Shown: positions 1-11,632, counted from the stretch's first letter. The stretch: 64,000 bases of DNA from Cheilinus undulatus (GCF_018320785.1 NC_054872.1:43264551-43328550); one strand, 5' to 3'. Notes: generated by a model not told the origin, from the letters alone. A program made the numbers and translations.

Positions 1-384
1 AGGAAGCTCAGGTGAGGTCTTAAAATGGTTAGTGAAATATCTATTAGCCCATTAATACTTTTTAAACATAAACAATTTTATCATGAGAAGAACTGTAATA
101 CATTCAGGGAAGAGACAGGAGAGGCAGATGGAGCTTCAGGGTGTGGGGTAAGGCTTAAAAATCATATTATTGATTATGATAGATTCAGAAAGAAGAACAG
201 GTGATGACAGTTTTCAATAATTATTTCATTATTTCCACGGTACTATAAGGAGGGTTTGGGTTAGGTTATGATTAGGTTATCAGCTGCACTAGAACACCCC
301 ACTAGTGTTCTGCACATTTATATGGTGAAATGCTACTCCATAGTGACACATAAGTGGATGTTTTTGCTGTTTAGTTTTAAAATT
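1..384. other. Intergenic, no gene seen
   Basis: AT-rich sequence with no exon-like frame, RNA gene or transposon end that I can recognise. It ends at the target duplication of the SINE that follows. Confidence 0.5.
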
Positions 385-589
385 GGCCACCTTTGGCGCA
401 CCAGTAGTCAAGTGGTTAAGGCGCACGCCATATACACAGGCGACCCGGGTTCGAATCCGGCCCGTGGCACTATTTCCTGCATGTCTCTCCCCTGTTTCCC
501 ACTCTATCCACTGTCCTGTCAAATAAAGGCAAAAGGGCCAAAAATAAATCTTAAAAAAACAAACAAAAAAAAAAAACGGGCCACCTTTG
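385..589 (+). mobile_element. tRNA-derived SINE (AFC/ROn-1 type) with target duplication
   Basis: The head resembles a tRNA. An A-box-like TAGTCAAGTGGTTAAGG lies near 404-420 and a perfect B box GGTTCGAATCC at 448-458, so pol III could have transcribed it. The body follows the layout of the common percomorph SINE and ends in an AATAAAGGCA-like stretch and an A-rich tail. The 11-bp duplication GGCCACCTTTG flanks it exactly (385-395 and 579-589), fixing the insert at 396-578. It is a SINE and not a functional tRNA, because no acceptor-stem complement follows the B box. A related copy lies at 52773-52948. Confidence 0.9.
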
Positions 590-1270
590 TGCTCAGGAGC
601 TGTAACCTTGACAGCTCATAATCATTAGCCTATGCTTTGATAAAAGACTCAAGCCATTTTGTTCAAAAGGAAGAGGGAGAAGTCTTTTTCCTGGGTGGTC
701 TGCCCACATCTTAAGATCATAAAACATATACATACAGATATTATACATGCATTTATATAGGTGTGCACAGCACTATTTTTCCAAGACACATTTGAAAAAA
801 GAAGAAAGAGTAAAAGATCATATAGCATTTTGTGAATGTTTTGCAGCGTAGTTAATCAATGACATATTTCTGCTCAAACTATTTACGGATCAGTTTCCAA
901 TATGTGCCCCCCTCCCCCATGTTAAACTCGTTCCTACGCCCTTGGTCACACCTGTGAAAGCTTCTGTAAAAACAGCTCAGAAAACTGAGTTGAGTGGCCA
1001 GGACATGCACTCAAACAAAATCAATTCAAGCTGTACTTGGGAAACCTAGCAGAAAACCAAAGGTATCATAAGAATCAGCAGAGGTTGCTGAACGCAGTGG
1101 TATATTCTTTATGTGTGGGAAGCAAAAAAATCATGGTTCAAGAGAAAAGCCCCATTCATCTGAATGGGAAACATTTTGCAGAAAAAAGTTAAATATTTCA
1201 AAAATGATAGAGGTTATAAATTAGAAAAGATATAGCCATCATGTTCTAAAAGAGCTGAATAGAATGATAT
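590..1270. other. Intergenic, no gene seen
   Basis: Unique-looking AT-rich sequence between the SINE and the left target duplication of the L1. I see no coding exon with convincing splice sites. Any gene continuing leftward from the minus-strand start at 10453 could have an intron here. Confidence 0.4.
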
Positions 1271-1386
1271 AAGAATGATGAGTATAGATGACTTCCCGGA
1301 AGTGCACAAGGGATGGCAGCATGAGCTCTGTGCTCCTAATCATCTCGGTCTAAGATTGTTGAAAAAAAAAAACCTAATTCAAAATG

Positions 1387-2403
1387 ACTGATAAAGGAAA
1401 ATAATGGTGTGTGACTAAAGGGAATGAACCTGTGCTCAGGAGCAGTTTTACAATTACAGAAGAAAAAGGAGGAGAAACCACCAGGTAACGCAAACAAACA
1501 AATCACAGACAAAGGACAGGGGATGGAGCAACTACTCCAAAAGTTCACGGATGAAATTACAGATAAAGTGGACATTTTTAGAAAAGACTACTTTCGGAGG
1601 GAAACAAATCAAGCTTTTTTCGAGTTACAACAAGATGTTAAAGACATGAAATGAGAACTAAAAGACACCAGAGAAAGAACTGAGGAGCTGGAGAAAAGAC
1701 TGGTGCAGCGAAGAGAAAGAGAGCGTCCTCTATAAATCAACTGATTTCTTAATGCTGAAACTGAACGAGACAACGGGCAAACTTGATTATTAGGAGAACA
1801 AATCAAGACAAAATAACATCAGGATCTATAATGTGAAGGAAGGACTTGAGGAAAAAGACATGATCCAATTTCTTGAAGGCCTGATACAGGATAAACTGGG
1901 ATTAGAAGTCAAGCAAAAAATCATTTGGGCACACTGCGTGGCTCTGCATGGCGCGCAGAGCGGAGTTTTACATCCAAGCTCAATTATTGCCTATTTTTAC
2001 TGACTGGGATACAAGACGAGTCCTGAAATCGGCATGGGGGAAAAGGAAATTCTTCTCCAGGGTATAAGAGTGTACTTTGACCAAGACTTCACCTCGAAAA
2101 TCCAACAGGAAAGAAGTCTCTTACGCCCAATCTGCAATAACCAATAACCTGCAGGAGAGACAGGTAAAACCTCACATGATGCACCCCGCGAAGCTGAAGG
2201 TGTTTGGCAAAGACAAAATTCACATCTACGAGAATGCCTATGCAGCTGGCATTGCACTGGGCATCAATATTCCAAGATCCTATCTTGCTGATCTGGAGGA
2301 TAAACTACGGAGAATTATGGAAGACACAGGTATCCAAGGGGTTACAGCCAGGGGCGCTGAAAAGGGGAGAATAAGGAGAAGGATTCTAGGGGCCCATGAC
2401 TGA
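1387..2403 (+). pseudogene. L1 ORF1 protein remnant
   Basis: Frames that switch several times encode an N-terminal coiled-coil-rich stretch (about 1424-1740), then an RRM-like segment with NNIRIYNVKEGLEEKD (about 1815-1860), then a C-terminal domain with HPAKLKVFGKDKIHIYE (about 2182-2235). This order is typical of L1 ORF1p, the nucleic-acid chaperone that coats L1 RNA. Stops at about 1652 and 1733 and at least two frame changes make it non-functional. The frame from about 2077 to 2403 is the longest surviving piece. Confidence 0.8.
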
Positions 2404-3002
2404 CAGGGGCCCAGTAATGCATTAGTAAAACTAAGTTTATTTGTTTTGGAAAAATTTCTCAACACCCACCCCCACCTCTCTATTTACATAAAATGGTTCA
2501 GTCCACCTGCTCCATCAGACAGCCTGCGAAGCGCTAACTGTACACAGACAGCGAGTGGAGGTGGAGACGGCAGGATGCCTTAGAAGTTAGGGAGTAAAAA
2601 AAGACAAGAACAAAGCTCAGACAGGAAAAAGAAGCAGGGGTGGACAGTAATCCAGTGCTTTCATAGGCAAGGTGGGTCTGTTAGTGGTTCATGTGATGGA
2701 AAGTCCTGGAACATTAGCCTGTTTTCTATTCCTAACGTTATACATACTTTATAAGCTAGCTCACTTTTCTCCCCATACAAGCTCATATTTCTGGAGAAAA
2801 CTCTGGATTTATACATTTCACTGCTGTTTTAGTATTACATTATGTAATGCACATAAAATAATAAAATATAGCTTACAGAGATTAAAGCAAAATCCATTCT
2901 AGGAATGGAAGATTAATTAGTTCTATGTTATTTATTTAATTTATTTAGCCTTATTTTCCTGTGGAAAAATATTAAATATTTAAATTGTTACTTATTTTCT
3001 CA
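2404..3002 (+). other. L1 inter-ORF region
   Basis: This lies between ORF1 and the minisatellite insertion and shows no coding capacity of its own. The sequence before ORF2 seems to resume only near 6780-7009, so the original inter-ORF spacer was split by insertions. Confidence 0.5.
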
Positions 3003-5037
3003 CTAAAGCTCCCGCTGCCTCAACTCTCATAAAAGAGTTGTCCTCCAATCGGGTATAGGCATGATTTCGAGTGATTCCGCCTCTAAACCAATCAGAATGT
3101 TTCTTGTTAGTATTATAAGGAAGGCCCGCCCTAACGGAAGTCCTTTTTGAAAGAGAGCAGAGACGGACAGAGACAGCAGAGTGCCTGAACATGTGTATGG
3201 AGGACTGAGAGTGCCAAAATGAAATATATAATTCATTAATTAATTAAATGTGGCATGAATTAATTAAATATAGAATTAATTAATTAAATGTGTCATCAAT
3301 TAATTAAATGTGCCATTAATTAATTAAATGTGCCATGAATTAATCAAATGTGTAATTTCTGAATTAATAAAATGTGACATGAATTAATTAAATGTGTAAT
3401 TTATGAATTAATTAAATGTGTAATTTCTGAATTAATTAAATGTGTCATGAATTAATTAAATGTGTAATTTATGAATTAACTAAATGTGTAATTTATGAAT
3501 TAATTAAATGTGTAATTTATGAATTAATTAAATGTGTGATTCATGAATTAATTAATTAAATGTGTCATGAATTAATTAAATGTGTAATTTATGAATTAAT
3601 TAAATGTGTCATGAATTAATTAAATGTGAATTACACATTTGTGAAAAGATTTTGTATTGTCATGTTATTTTGCACATTTCAACAAAGTTTCTATGGCCTT
3701 TTTGAAAGAGAGCAGAGACGGACAGAGACAGCAGAGTGCCTGAACATGTGTATGGAGGACTGAGAGTGCCAAAATGAAATATATAATTCATTAATTAATT
3801 AAATGTGTCATCAATTAATTAAATATGCAATTAATTAATTAAATGTGTCATCAATTAATCAAACGTGCCATTAATTAATTAAATGTGCCATGAGTTAATC
3901 AAATGTGTAATTTATGAATTAATAAAATGTGACATGAGTTAATTAAATGTGTCATGAATTAATTAAATGTGTAATTTATGAATTAATTAAATGTGTAATT
4001 CATGAATTAATTAAATGTGTCATGAATTAATTAAATGTGTAATTTATGAATTAATTAAATGTGTAATTTCTGAATTAATTAAATGTGTCATGAATTAATT
4101 AAATGTGTAATTTATGAATTAACTAAATGTGTAATTTATGAATTAATTAAATGTGTAATTTATGAATTAATTAAATGTGTGATTCATGAATTAATTAATT
4201 AAATGTGTCATGAATTAATTAAATGTGTAATTTATGAATTAATTAAATGTGTCATGAATTAATTAAATGTGAATTACACATTTGTGAAAAGATTTTGTAT
4301 TGTCATGTTATTTTGCACATTTCAACAAAGTTTCTATGGCCTTTTTGAAAGAGAGCAGAGACGGACAGAGACAGCAGAGTGCCTGAACATGTGTATGGAG
4401 GACTGAGAGTGCCAAAATGAAATATATAATTCATTAATTAATTAAATGTGTCATCAATTAATTAAATATGCAATTAATTAATTAAATGTGTCATCAATTA
4501 ATCAAACGTGCCATTAATTAATTAAATGTGCCATGAGTTAATCAAATGTGTAATTTATGAATTAATAAAATGTGACATGAGTTAATTAAATGTGTCATGA
4601 ATTAATTAAATGTGTAATTTATGAATTAATTAAATGTGTAATTCATGAATTAATTAAATGTGTCATGAATTAATTAATTAAATGTGTCATGAATTAATTA
4701 AATGTGTAATTTATGAATTAATTAAATGTGTCATGAATTAATTAATTAAATGTGTCATGAATTAATTAATTAAATGTGTCATGAATTAATTAAATGTGTA
4801 ATTTATGAATTAATTAAATGTGTCATGAATTAATTAATTAAATGTGTCATGAATTAATTAATTAAATGTGTCATGAATTAATTAAATGTGTAATTTATGA
4901 ATTAATTAAATGTGTCATGAATTAATTCATTAAATGTGTCATGAATTAATTAAATGTGAATTACACATTTGTGAAAAGATTTTGTATTGTCATTTTATTT
5001 TGCACATTTCAAAAAAGTTTCTATGGCAACTAAAGCT
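3003..5037 (+). repeat. Higher-order minisatellite cassette, three units of 555-690 bp
   Basis: Three head-to-tail units start at 3142, 3697 and 4340, each with the word CCTTTTTGAAAGAGAGCAG. Each unit has a leader of about 90 bp, then an array of 20- and 24-bp monomers built on AATTAATTAAATGTG (ending TCATG or TAATTTATG), then a tail of about 75 bp containing ACACATTTGTGAAAAGAT. There are roughly seventy monomers in all, each with a TAATTA core. A 130-bp head (3011-3141) before unit 1 has CCAATCAG and TATAAGG, like a promoter. The word ACTAAAGCT borders the cassette at 3002-3010 and 5029-5037, a possible 9-bp target duplication. I do not recognise the family. Confidence 0.8.
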
Positions 5038-5188
5038 ATAAAAAAAAACTTTAGTTCAGTAAGTGTACTTGGAAAATGAAAAATGGCATGAGTGCATTTT
5101 TATTTTATTTTCTGTGGTTTCAAACAGCTATGTAGCAAGGTATAGAAAAACATTTTTTTTTCCATATGTATGAAAATACACAGTATTA

Positions 5189-5231
5189 TTAACCCCTTAA
5201 TGCCTGAAAACATAAATAACAGCCAGAGGAT

Positions 5232-5265
<34 letters not shown>

Positions 5266-5420
5266 GAACTGAGGTGTTCATTTAACTTTTTGCTGAGGTT
5301 TAGGGAAATCTAAATTTCCATACAATTGAACACATATATTTTTAATATCTCATTTTGTTCAGTGGGTGTTTTGGTGGCTGATGGTCCACTTGATTACTCT
5401 TTTCTTTACATTGGAAACCG
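5189..5420 (-). mobile_element. TTAA-type MITE fragment
   Basis: It starts TTAACCCCTTAATGCCTG, contains a T tract of about 31 bases (near 5234-5264), and matches in reverse the element at 39640-39895. The TTAA end suggests a piggyBac-like non-autonomous transposon. Its far end is not clear. Confidence 0.5.
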
Positions 5421-6780
5421 GTGCTATGTGATGAAGATATCACAAAAGAATATTATATGTGAAGCAGATTTGAATTCAACTTGATTATGAAAGGTTGTAA
5501 ATTGATGTAACAAAAGGTGCACCTTTACCAACCAAGAAATTTTAATGTTTGAATTTGTTTGTTGTTTGTGTTATCAACTAAAGCCGGCAGCAATTGTGAA
5601 ATACAACGTTGTGTCTGTGTATGTTTTTGGCACTCTTGCGAGCTCCAGTAGTGAACCTAACTACATTATAGGAAATACTATATAATGTGAGCCTACTTTA
5701 CTTAGTTTAACATCTGCTGCTGATTTTATTTATCATCATTATAGTTATTATTATTATTAAGTATTTTTGTTTGCTTGTTGCATCTTGTTCTACAGATGAT
5801 AATATTCAAATTACAATATATCGTAGAAAAGCAACAGGCCATTTTGTTTTTGATGGTGTTTTTAGCTGAGATTTTATTTGTTTCTCCACAGATTATAGTT
5901 GCATTTCATTTTAATGGAAGAGGTTATTTTGTATTTAAGTTTTGTATTTTCAGGTAATTAATTATACGGAGGTATGAATTTTGTTATTTGTTGATCAATC
6001 TGGTACAAGAAAAATACACATTATAGACAAATCACGGAAACGGACCAAGAACGCTCTCTGTCCTCGTACCAGAGTAAACAGAAAGTGGGACTGTATAAAT
6101 AAAGAAGAAACCTGCTGTGTTAGGCATGCCTGATGTGTTTAGAGGTGCTTTAGTTGAAGGTTTTCTTTCTGCCGATCGTTTGTTCATGCCTAACAAATGA
6201 CTAAAGTACACAGCGAGTTTAGTCTTTAAGAGATGATACTTTTGATTTCCTTTAAAATTATTAAAATGCAGGAAAAGCAAGAGCTCTGTTTATTTAATTA
6301 TGCTTCAGTATACACTAATAAGTGGTTAAATTTAAGAAGAAATGAGTTTGTATACTTTGGGGGAGAACAAACCTAAAGGGATTTTTAAATGACACAGTCT
6401 AAAATATATGCTTTAAATAAAATTAAACTGAAGTTTTAAGCAAAATAAAAAAAAAGAAAAGGAAAATGGATATAAAACAAAGATGAAAGATAAATTCCTA
6501 AAAAAAACTAGGACTTTCTATTTTTTTTCCCCGCTTACATCTTTTGTAAAAATGTGTGAAAATGAATTTTACCTATAACAAATCTCACCAATTTCAAAAG
6601 TATATCACAAAACCAGATTCACGTGGTGATTTCATTCCGATAAGTACTACTCTTGATAAGCCAGGTCTCCAGATGATACAAAACTGGAAATGGTTAAATC
6701 ATAAGTAAGAAAAATAGGAATCACAGAACTTGAAAAATAAAAAATGTGTTGTTACAAACACTTGACTTTGTTCAACAGAG
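5421..6780. other. Unresolved sequence inside the L1
   Basis: AT-rich sequence that is neither L1 coding nor a repeat I can name. TATAAATAAAG near 6098 could be a polyA or TATA-like signal of another inserted element. No convincing protein is encoded. Confidence 0.35.
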
Positions 6781-7009
6781 GGTCACAATTGGCTATAGAC
6801 CCTAGGATCCATGTGACTAGAGCCACATAGAAAACCAAACAGGGCTACCCAAGTAGGGGGGTGGCACAAATTGAAGTCTTTTTATTTTACTTTATGTCCC
6901 CATTATTTTATGTTATGTTTCTTTGATGTTTCATTTCTTGATATGGCCTTTAAAACTGTGACAACGACAAAAGGAGAGAAGGCAGGGACATAAATATTAA
7001 CAAAACAAA

Positions 7010-8838
7010 ATGGCAAGGGAGATTAACTTAATTGAATGTGAATGGTCTGAACAACCCTATAAAGAGGAAAAAGGTGCTACAAAAGGTGTAGAGAGAGGGA
7101 GGGAAGATCAATTTTCTTCAGGAAACACATCTTACAGAAAAGAACATAAGAAACTAGAGAGATTGGCAAATGCTCAAGTGCACTCATCCTCTTTTCATTC
7201 AGCAAGGAGAGGAGTGGCAATATTGATTAAAAATAACACCTTTTTCCACACAATAAAATTATTGCAGACGAGGACGGAGATACATATTAGCGAGAGGAAG
7301 AACAGATAAGGTTGAAATACGTTTTTGAATGTATATAAGCCACCAGAACAAGGAAATGAGTTTATATCTAAAATGACTGATCTGATTATTGCTGAGGCAA
7401 AGGGACAGTGGTTATGGGGGGAGACCTGAACCTGGTCATGAATCCTAAACTAGACTGCCAACATAACCAAAAACATAAAGCAGAGAAGGCTTCACAAATC
7501 TTAAAGAGGGCAGAAACAGAGGTTGGTCTTGTGGACATATGGAGACATTTTAATCCTAATGAAAGAGATTATACCTACTACTCAGCAGCTCACAATAAAT
7601 ATTCAAGACTTGACTATTTCTTATTGTTTAAAACAGATTTAGAGAAGGTATCAGAATGCCATACTGGTGCAATAGAAGTATCTGACCATGCCATGATATC
7701 TATGAAATTAAACTTAGAAACTGAAAAAAGATTAACTTAAAATTTGGAGACTTATGAATATTACAAACAGAATAAGAAACACTATTGAAATGAATTTTAT
7801 AAGGAATTCAAACAAGAAATAGTACCATATTTATATAAAGTATTCAACTGGACCCTCCAGACAAATGAATATGCTCCCGCATGGAACTCAGCAATGATCA
7901 CTGTAATACATAAAGATGGTAAAGACCCAACAGAATGCTCATCATATCGACCAATCTCACTGTTGAATGTGGATCAAAAATTACTCACAGCAATTTTAGC
8001 AAACAGGCTAATGAAAATAATCCCTAGTGTTATAAATTTAGATCAGTCTGGCCCAAACAGACACCTGAATGATAATGATCTTAAAAGAACTATAAATATA
8101 AAATAAGAACTATAAATATAATGGAATACGCTCAGAAAACCAAACAACAGTTACTCATGTTAACACTCAATGCAAAAAAGGTGTTCGACAGGGTGCTGTG
8201 GCCTTTCATTTATGAAACATGTAAAAGATTTAAATTCCATTCACACTTTATAAACTGGCTGCAAATGATGTACAATACACCAAACGCAAAAGTAAGAGTA
8301 AATGGCATCCTGTCTAAATCATCTGAGTTACTAAGAGGCACGTGGCAGGGAGACCCTCTTTCTCCCTTGATCTTTATACTAGCCATGGAAGCACTAGCAG
8401 AGAGAATCAGATCAGATCATTCAGTCAAAATAAAGCCATAATAAAACATCAAGCTGCTGGTGTAAGTGTGGAGAAAACCATGCCACCCACACCCATATAT
8501 TATTCACCTGCCCAGTCTTAGAGCAGTTTTGGTCCTCGTTAGAAGAGGAGATAAATAAGATTTTCAAATGTAATTTCTCTTTGGCCCCACAAGATCTACT
8601 TCTGGGAATCCCCCCCAAATGTTGTGTCCCAAAAATCAGATGGATACTTGTATAGAATACTGAGAATAACAGCAATGAAACAGATAACTAGAAACTGGTT
8701 GAAACCAACAACGCCACAAATAACTAAATGGAAAAAATCAGTTAAAGAAATTTATGATACACAAATAACACAAGATCAGGAATCTAAGCGATGTTTTTCA
8801 GTCAAGATGGAAAAAGTAATAAATAGTGATATAATTTA
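7010..8838 (+). pseudogene. L1 ORF2 remnant (endonuclease and reverse transcriptase)
   Basis: The endonuclease starts with a LNVNGLNNPIKRKK-like segment read in two frames (about 7026-7065). It continues through the ARRGVAILI block (7202-7230) to the GGDLNLV and VSDHAMI motifs (about 7420 and 7676-7696). The reverse transcriptase keeps SYRPISLLNVD (about 7940-7975), a damaged motif A reading LNAKKVFDRV where L1 normally has an aspartate, and an intact WQGDPLSP block (about 8343-8366). The FADD catalytic motif and the rest of the palm are deleted near 8440. The frame resumes at the C-terminal cysteine-histidine motif C-x-C-x5-H (about 8456-8515). Together with many stops this cannot make an active enzyme. 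Confidence 0.85.
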
Positions 8839-10202
8839 AACATGTAATGCATGTATTATGTAGATATGTGTAGGTAGGTAGGTAGTTATACGTGTGTATC
8901 TTTGTTTATATGTTTATGTATACATACGTGTTTGTGTTCAGGTATGCACATATGAATGTGCACTGATGCAGTAATTCATGCAAAAGGAGGCCCAACCAAG
9001 TATTAAGTGCATAGAAATGAACATACTTTTCAGAAGACTGACATCTCTGTTTAAACCCTTTGAACCCTGAGTCTATTTTTCCCAATTATCTTTTAGGTTT
9101 CAGCTCGAAAATTGCATACACATAACAAAATGTGTAAATCTCTGCAACCACAAGGTCTATTTTAATAATTCTAGTGTCATCGTAAAGGGAACACTTGTGA
9201 GATTTGTTGAGATGTGTTAATATGAGTATATGTGATACTGGTGAAGAGTATGCCTAAATGAAGATGGCACACAGCAAAAATTTAAAACAAATTTCATTTT
9301 AAGGTGAAGATTGTGTGTTCTGCATGAAGTGTCATAGCGGTAGAGCCGGAAATATGGCGAGTGGGTTAACACAGCCTAGCTGTACGGAGTTTGATATGTC
9401 CTAATTCATTTAGTTGTTATTTTAGTTGTGTTTGGGGCATATAGAAAAGGGTTGTATAGTTGTGTAGCCAAGGATCTGCTGTTTAATTTGATGTGAAACA
9501 TCACTATATTCTTTCATGATTAGTGCATTATTTCACACTGTTTGCCAATGCCTAAGTCCCCCAGATAGGGGAACCTTACGGTTCAAGGGGTTCAAATATC
9601 CTTTTTTTATTGACCATATGTATTATTCTAATTTTTTGAGACACTGAATTTTGGGTTTTCTTATCTGTAAGCCATAATCATCAAAATTTCCAGAAATAAA
9701 GGCTTGAAATATTTCACTCTATGTGTAACAAGTCTATATAATATATGGGTTTTACTTTCAGAAACGAGTGACAAAAAATATTGAACTTTTTCACGATATT
9801 CAAATTTTTTTAGATGCACCTGTATAAGCATGTGCTGGTATGAATATTTGTGTGTATGTGTAAGCAAGGATATGTTCAAATAGGGCTGTACCAACTACAC
9901 TCCAGGCCACAAGAATGATAAAATAATACATTATTTTTTTTCTCTCTTCCTCTTCTTCTTAGATCTGGATGAATTTGGACAAATATTTATGCTTATGTAT
10001 TTGAATTAATATGTAAATCAGCAGGAGTATGAATAATGTTTTGGTTTTACTCCCTTTTCTTTGTTCCTTTTCTTCACTTTTCCTTTCTTCACATTTCCTT
10101 TCTTTCTTTGTATAAAATGTATTTAAACATGTGCTTATGATAAAATGTCAATCTTTGACTTTTCTCTCTAAATTAATAAATAAAAAATATATTAAAAAAA
10201 AA
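8839..10202 (+). mobile_element. L1 3' UTR with nested MITE and Tc1 end
   Basis: After the broken ORF2 there is a TGTA/GGTA simple-repeat zone (8860-8960). A MITE-like block follows, with inverted ends AACCCTTTGAACCC (9053) and GGTTCAAGGGGTT (9580-9592). Next comes a stretch to about 9830 ending GATGCACCTGTA, which resembles the terminus of a fish Tc1 element. L1 3' UTR then resumes and ends in A-rich sequence next to the right target duplication. Confidence 0.55.
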
Positions 10203-10394
10203 AAGAATGATGAGTATAGCTCAAAGTGTGAGAGAGGAAATAGCGTCCAAACAACGTACAGAAAAAACAAAATGGCCGACGCTAATATCAACAGTGTTGA
10301 TACTTACTCAACATCCCCGCTAATGAGGATTTTTACAGGTCATACTGTTACTGGTAATCAAATGTTTTATGATAAATTTCTCACACATACTCAC

Positions 10395-10453
10395 CATAGG
10401 TGTAGGCTGAGTGCAGGAGCAGCAGCGCAAGGAAAAGAGAGGGTTTCATCATC
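10395..10453 (-). CDS. Orphan signal-peptide exon of a secreted or membrane protein
   Basis: Read on the minus strand, an acceptor (pyrimidine-rich run ending AAACAG at 10454-10456) is followed by ATG-ATG and 19 codons beginning MMKPSLFLALLLLHSAY. The exon ends at a strong donor, TATG|GTGAGT (GT at 10394-10393). A positively charged start, a leucine-rich core and small residues near the end are typical of a signal peptide on its own phase-1 exon, as in MHC, Ig-like and other secreted protein genes. No second exon is recognisable before the L1 at 10219, so the rest is either off the left edge beyond the L1 or lost. The L1 would then be intronic. The protein family is unknown. It could be a relic. 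Confidence 0.5.
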
Positions 10454-10456
10454 CTG

Positions 10457-10801
10457 TTTAATATTAAAAACAGGACAAATATTAAAATGAACATTTAATT
10501 TTCTGTTTTTAATTTCACATCAGTGGAGAACCACGGTGTTTCTGCAGGACTTTGAGCACACCTGGTGCCCCACCACCAGAAGTAGTGGGGCACGCTGAGT
10601 CTGCCACTGGTGATGTTGGAGGAAAAGGAGAAAGAACAGGATTGAACAGAGATAACAGAGTGAGGTACCTTCCTAAAACAACGGCAGAATCAACATCAAA
10701 TAACTCGCCTTTGTGCTAAATTTAAGTTAGAAATGATTTCCAGAAACAGCCCAGAGAGCATAGCCCTCTGAAACTGATGAAGTTAAATGAAGAGGTGTTA
10801 C
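10457..10801 (-). other. Putative intron 1 of the minus-strand gene
   Basis: Sequence between the candidate untranslated exon 1 and the signal-peptide exon. No coding exon or clear transposon is visible in it. Confidence 0.3.
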
Positions 10802-10836
10802 CTGGCAACTGTTCAATTCTTCTCCAAGTTCATGAG
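10802..10836 (-). other. Candidate untranslated exon 1
   Basis: A donor CCAG|GTAACA (GT at 10801-10800) lies about 60 bp downstream of a minus-strand TATA box, making a short leader exon of about 35 bases. It contains an upstream ATG that closes within seven codons. The start is inferred from the usual 30-bp TATA-to-start spacing. Confidence 0.35.
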
Positions 10837-10856
10837 CACCAACCAGAACTTTCTAG

Positions 10857-10935
10857 CCCTTTATAAGCATCATTTGCTCAGGCTCTGTTCAACTTGGACC
10901 AATCACATCATATTTATCTTCATCACCATCCAATC
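10857..10935 (-). promoter_or_regulatory. TATA/CCAAT promoter, minus strand
   Basis: On the minus strand there is TTATAAAGGG (10866-10857). Upstream are two ATTGG boxes, the complement of CCAAT at 10899-10903 and 10930-10934. The order, orientation and spacing suit a pol II promoter reading toward the signal-peptide exon at 10453. Confidence 0.45.
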
Positions 10936-11085
10936 ACATCTCTTTTGGCTTATTGATTTATACCGTGAATGTTGTAAATTCCTGACATGAAGTTTTCAAG
11001 GGTTACCCAAGTCCATCTCAAAACCTTTAGTCCAGAATTGGAGCCAGAAAAAACATGCGAGTTTGCAATAAAGCAACAGGGTACA

Positions 11086-11365
11086 GGGTCAGGGTTCGAT
11101 GTCAGGGTCCTGGATAACTGATGTCCCCATCTGTCTCTAATATAAATGATTATATAACCAGGATGTGAAATGTCCAAAAGTCTTTCCATTTGAGAGTAAA
11201 AAACAGCTTTATAGAAAAAAATCATTTCAAACCAACAATAATTTAACATGTAATGGTTCTCAAACAATCATAATCATTTGAAACAGCTGACAGCAGAACT
11301 TTGACTTTTGGTTCCGCAAAAATAAAAATGATTACAGTCACTGCACGTTCTTTGGAAAGAAAACT
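11086..11365 (+). repeat. 280-bp direct repeat, copy A
   Basis: It runs from GGGTCAGGGTTCGATGTCAG to TTTGGAAAGAAAACT and is about 95 percent identical by eye to 12277-12556. The pair flanks 911 bp of other sequence. The ends are not TG/CA, so an LTR pair is not supported. A local segmental duplication is more likely. Confidence 0.85.
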
Positions 11366-11485
11366 AGAGAACCAGCAAGAGCAAGTACGGTAATATTTCT
11401 GAGGGGAATTCTACCCTGTTGAACCACAAAGCTGTGATGGTTAGTGGAGACAGTTGGGATGGTGGAGATCAGTGTTAATTTCAAA

Positions 11486-11632
11486 GACTCTGAGGGCCAC
11501 ATCCAACTCTGAGAGTCACGACACAGACTCTGAGGGCCTCGTCACAGACTCTGAGGGCCTCGTCACAGACTCTGAGGGCCTCGTCACAGACTCTGAGAGC
11601 CACAGCACAGACTCTGAGGGCTACGACTTTCC
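11486..11632 (+). repeat. 21-bp tandem repeat
   Basis: Four near-perfect copies of CAGACTCTGAGGGCCTCGTC with more degenerate copies on both sides. The period is a multiple of three, so it stays open in several frames on both strands, but nothing suggests translation. Confidence 0.85.

Larger units (their letters stand above)
1271..10219 (+). mobile_element. Degenerate L1-type LINE with later insertions
   Basis: The 17-bp sequence AAGAATGATGAGTATAG occurs at 1271-1287 and again at 10203-10219, directly after an A-rich tail (10189-10202). This brackets one retrotransposition product of about 8.9 kb. Inside are broken L1 ORF1 (about 1387-2403), a broken ORF2 with endonuclease, part of the reverse transcriptase and the C-terminal CCHC-like region (about 7010-8838), and a 3' UTR. 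It is much longer than a usual L1 because other elements landed inside: a minisatellite cassette (3003-5037), a TTAA-type MITE (5189-5420), a second MITE (9051-9597) and a Tc1-like terminus (9598-9830). The coding parts carry many stops and frameshifts, so it is dead. Confidence 0.85.

Noticed and set aside
404-475. tRNA gene
   Set aside because: A and B boxes are present but there is no closing acceptor stem. The SINE body, A tail and target duplication show it is a SINE head.
3142-4960. CRISPR-like array
   Set aside because: Monomers are adjacent with no unique spacers, and the host is a eukaryote.
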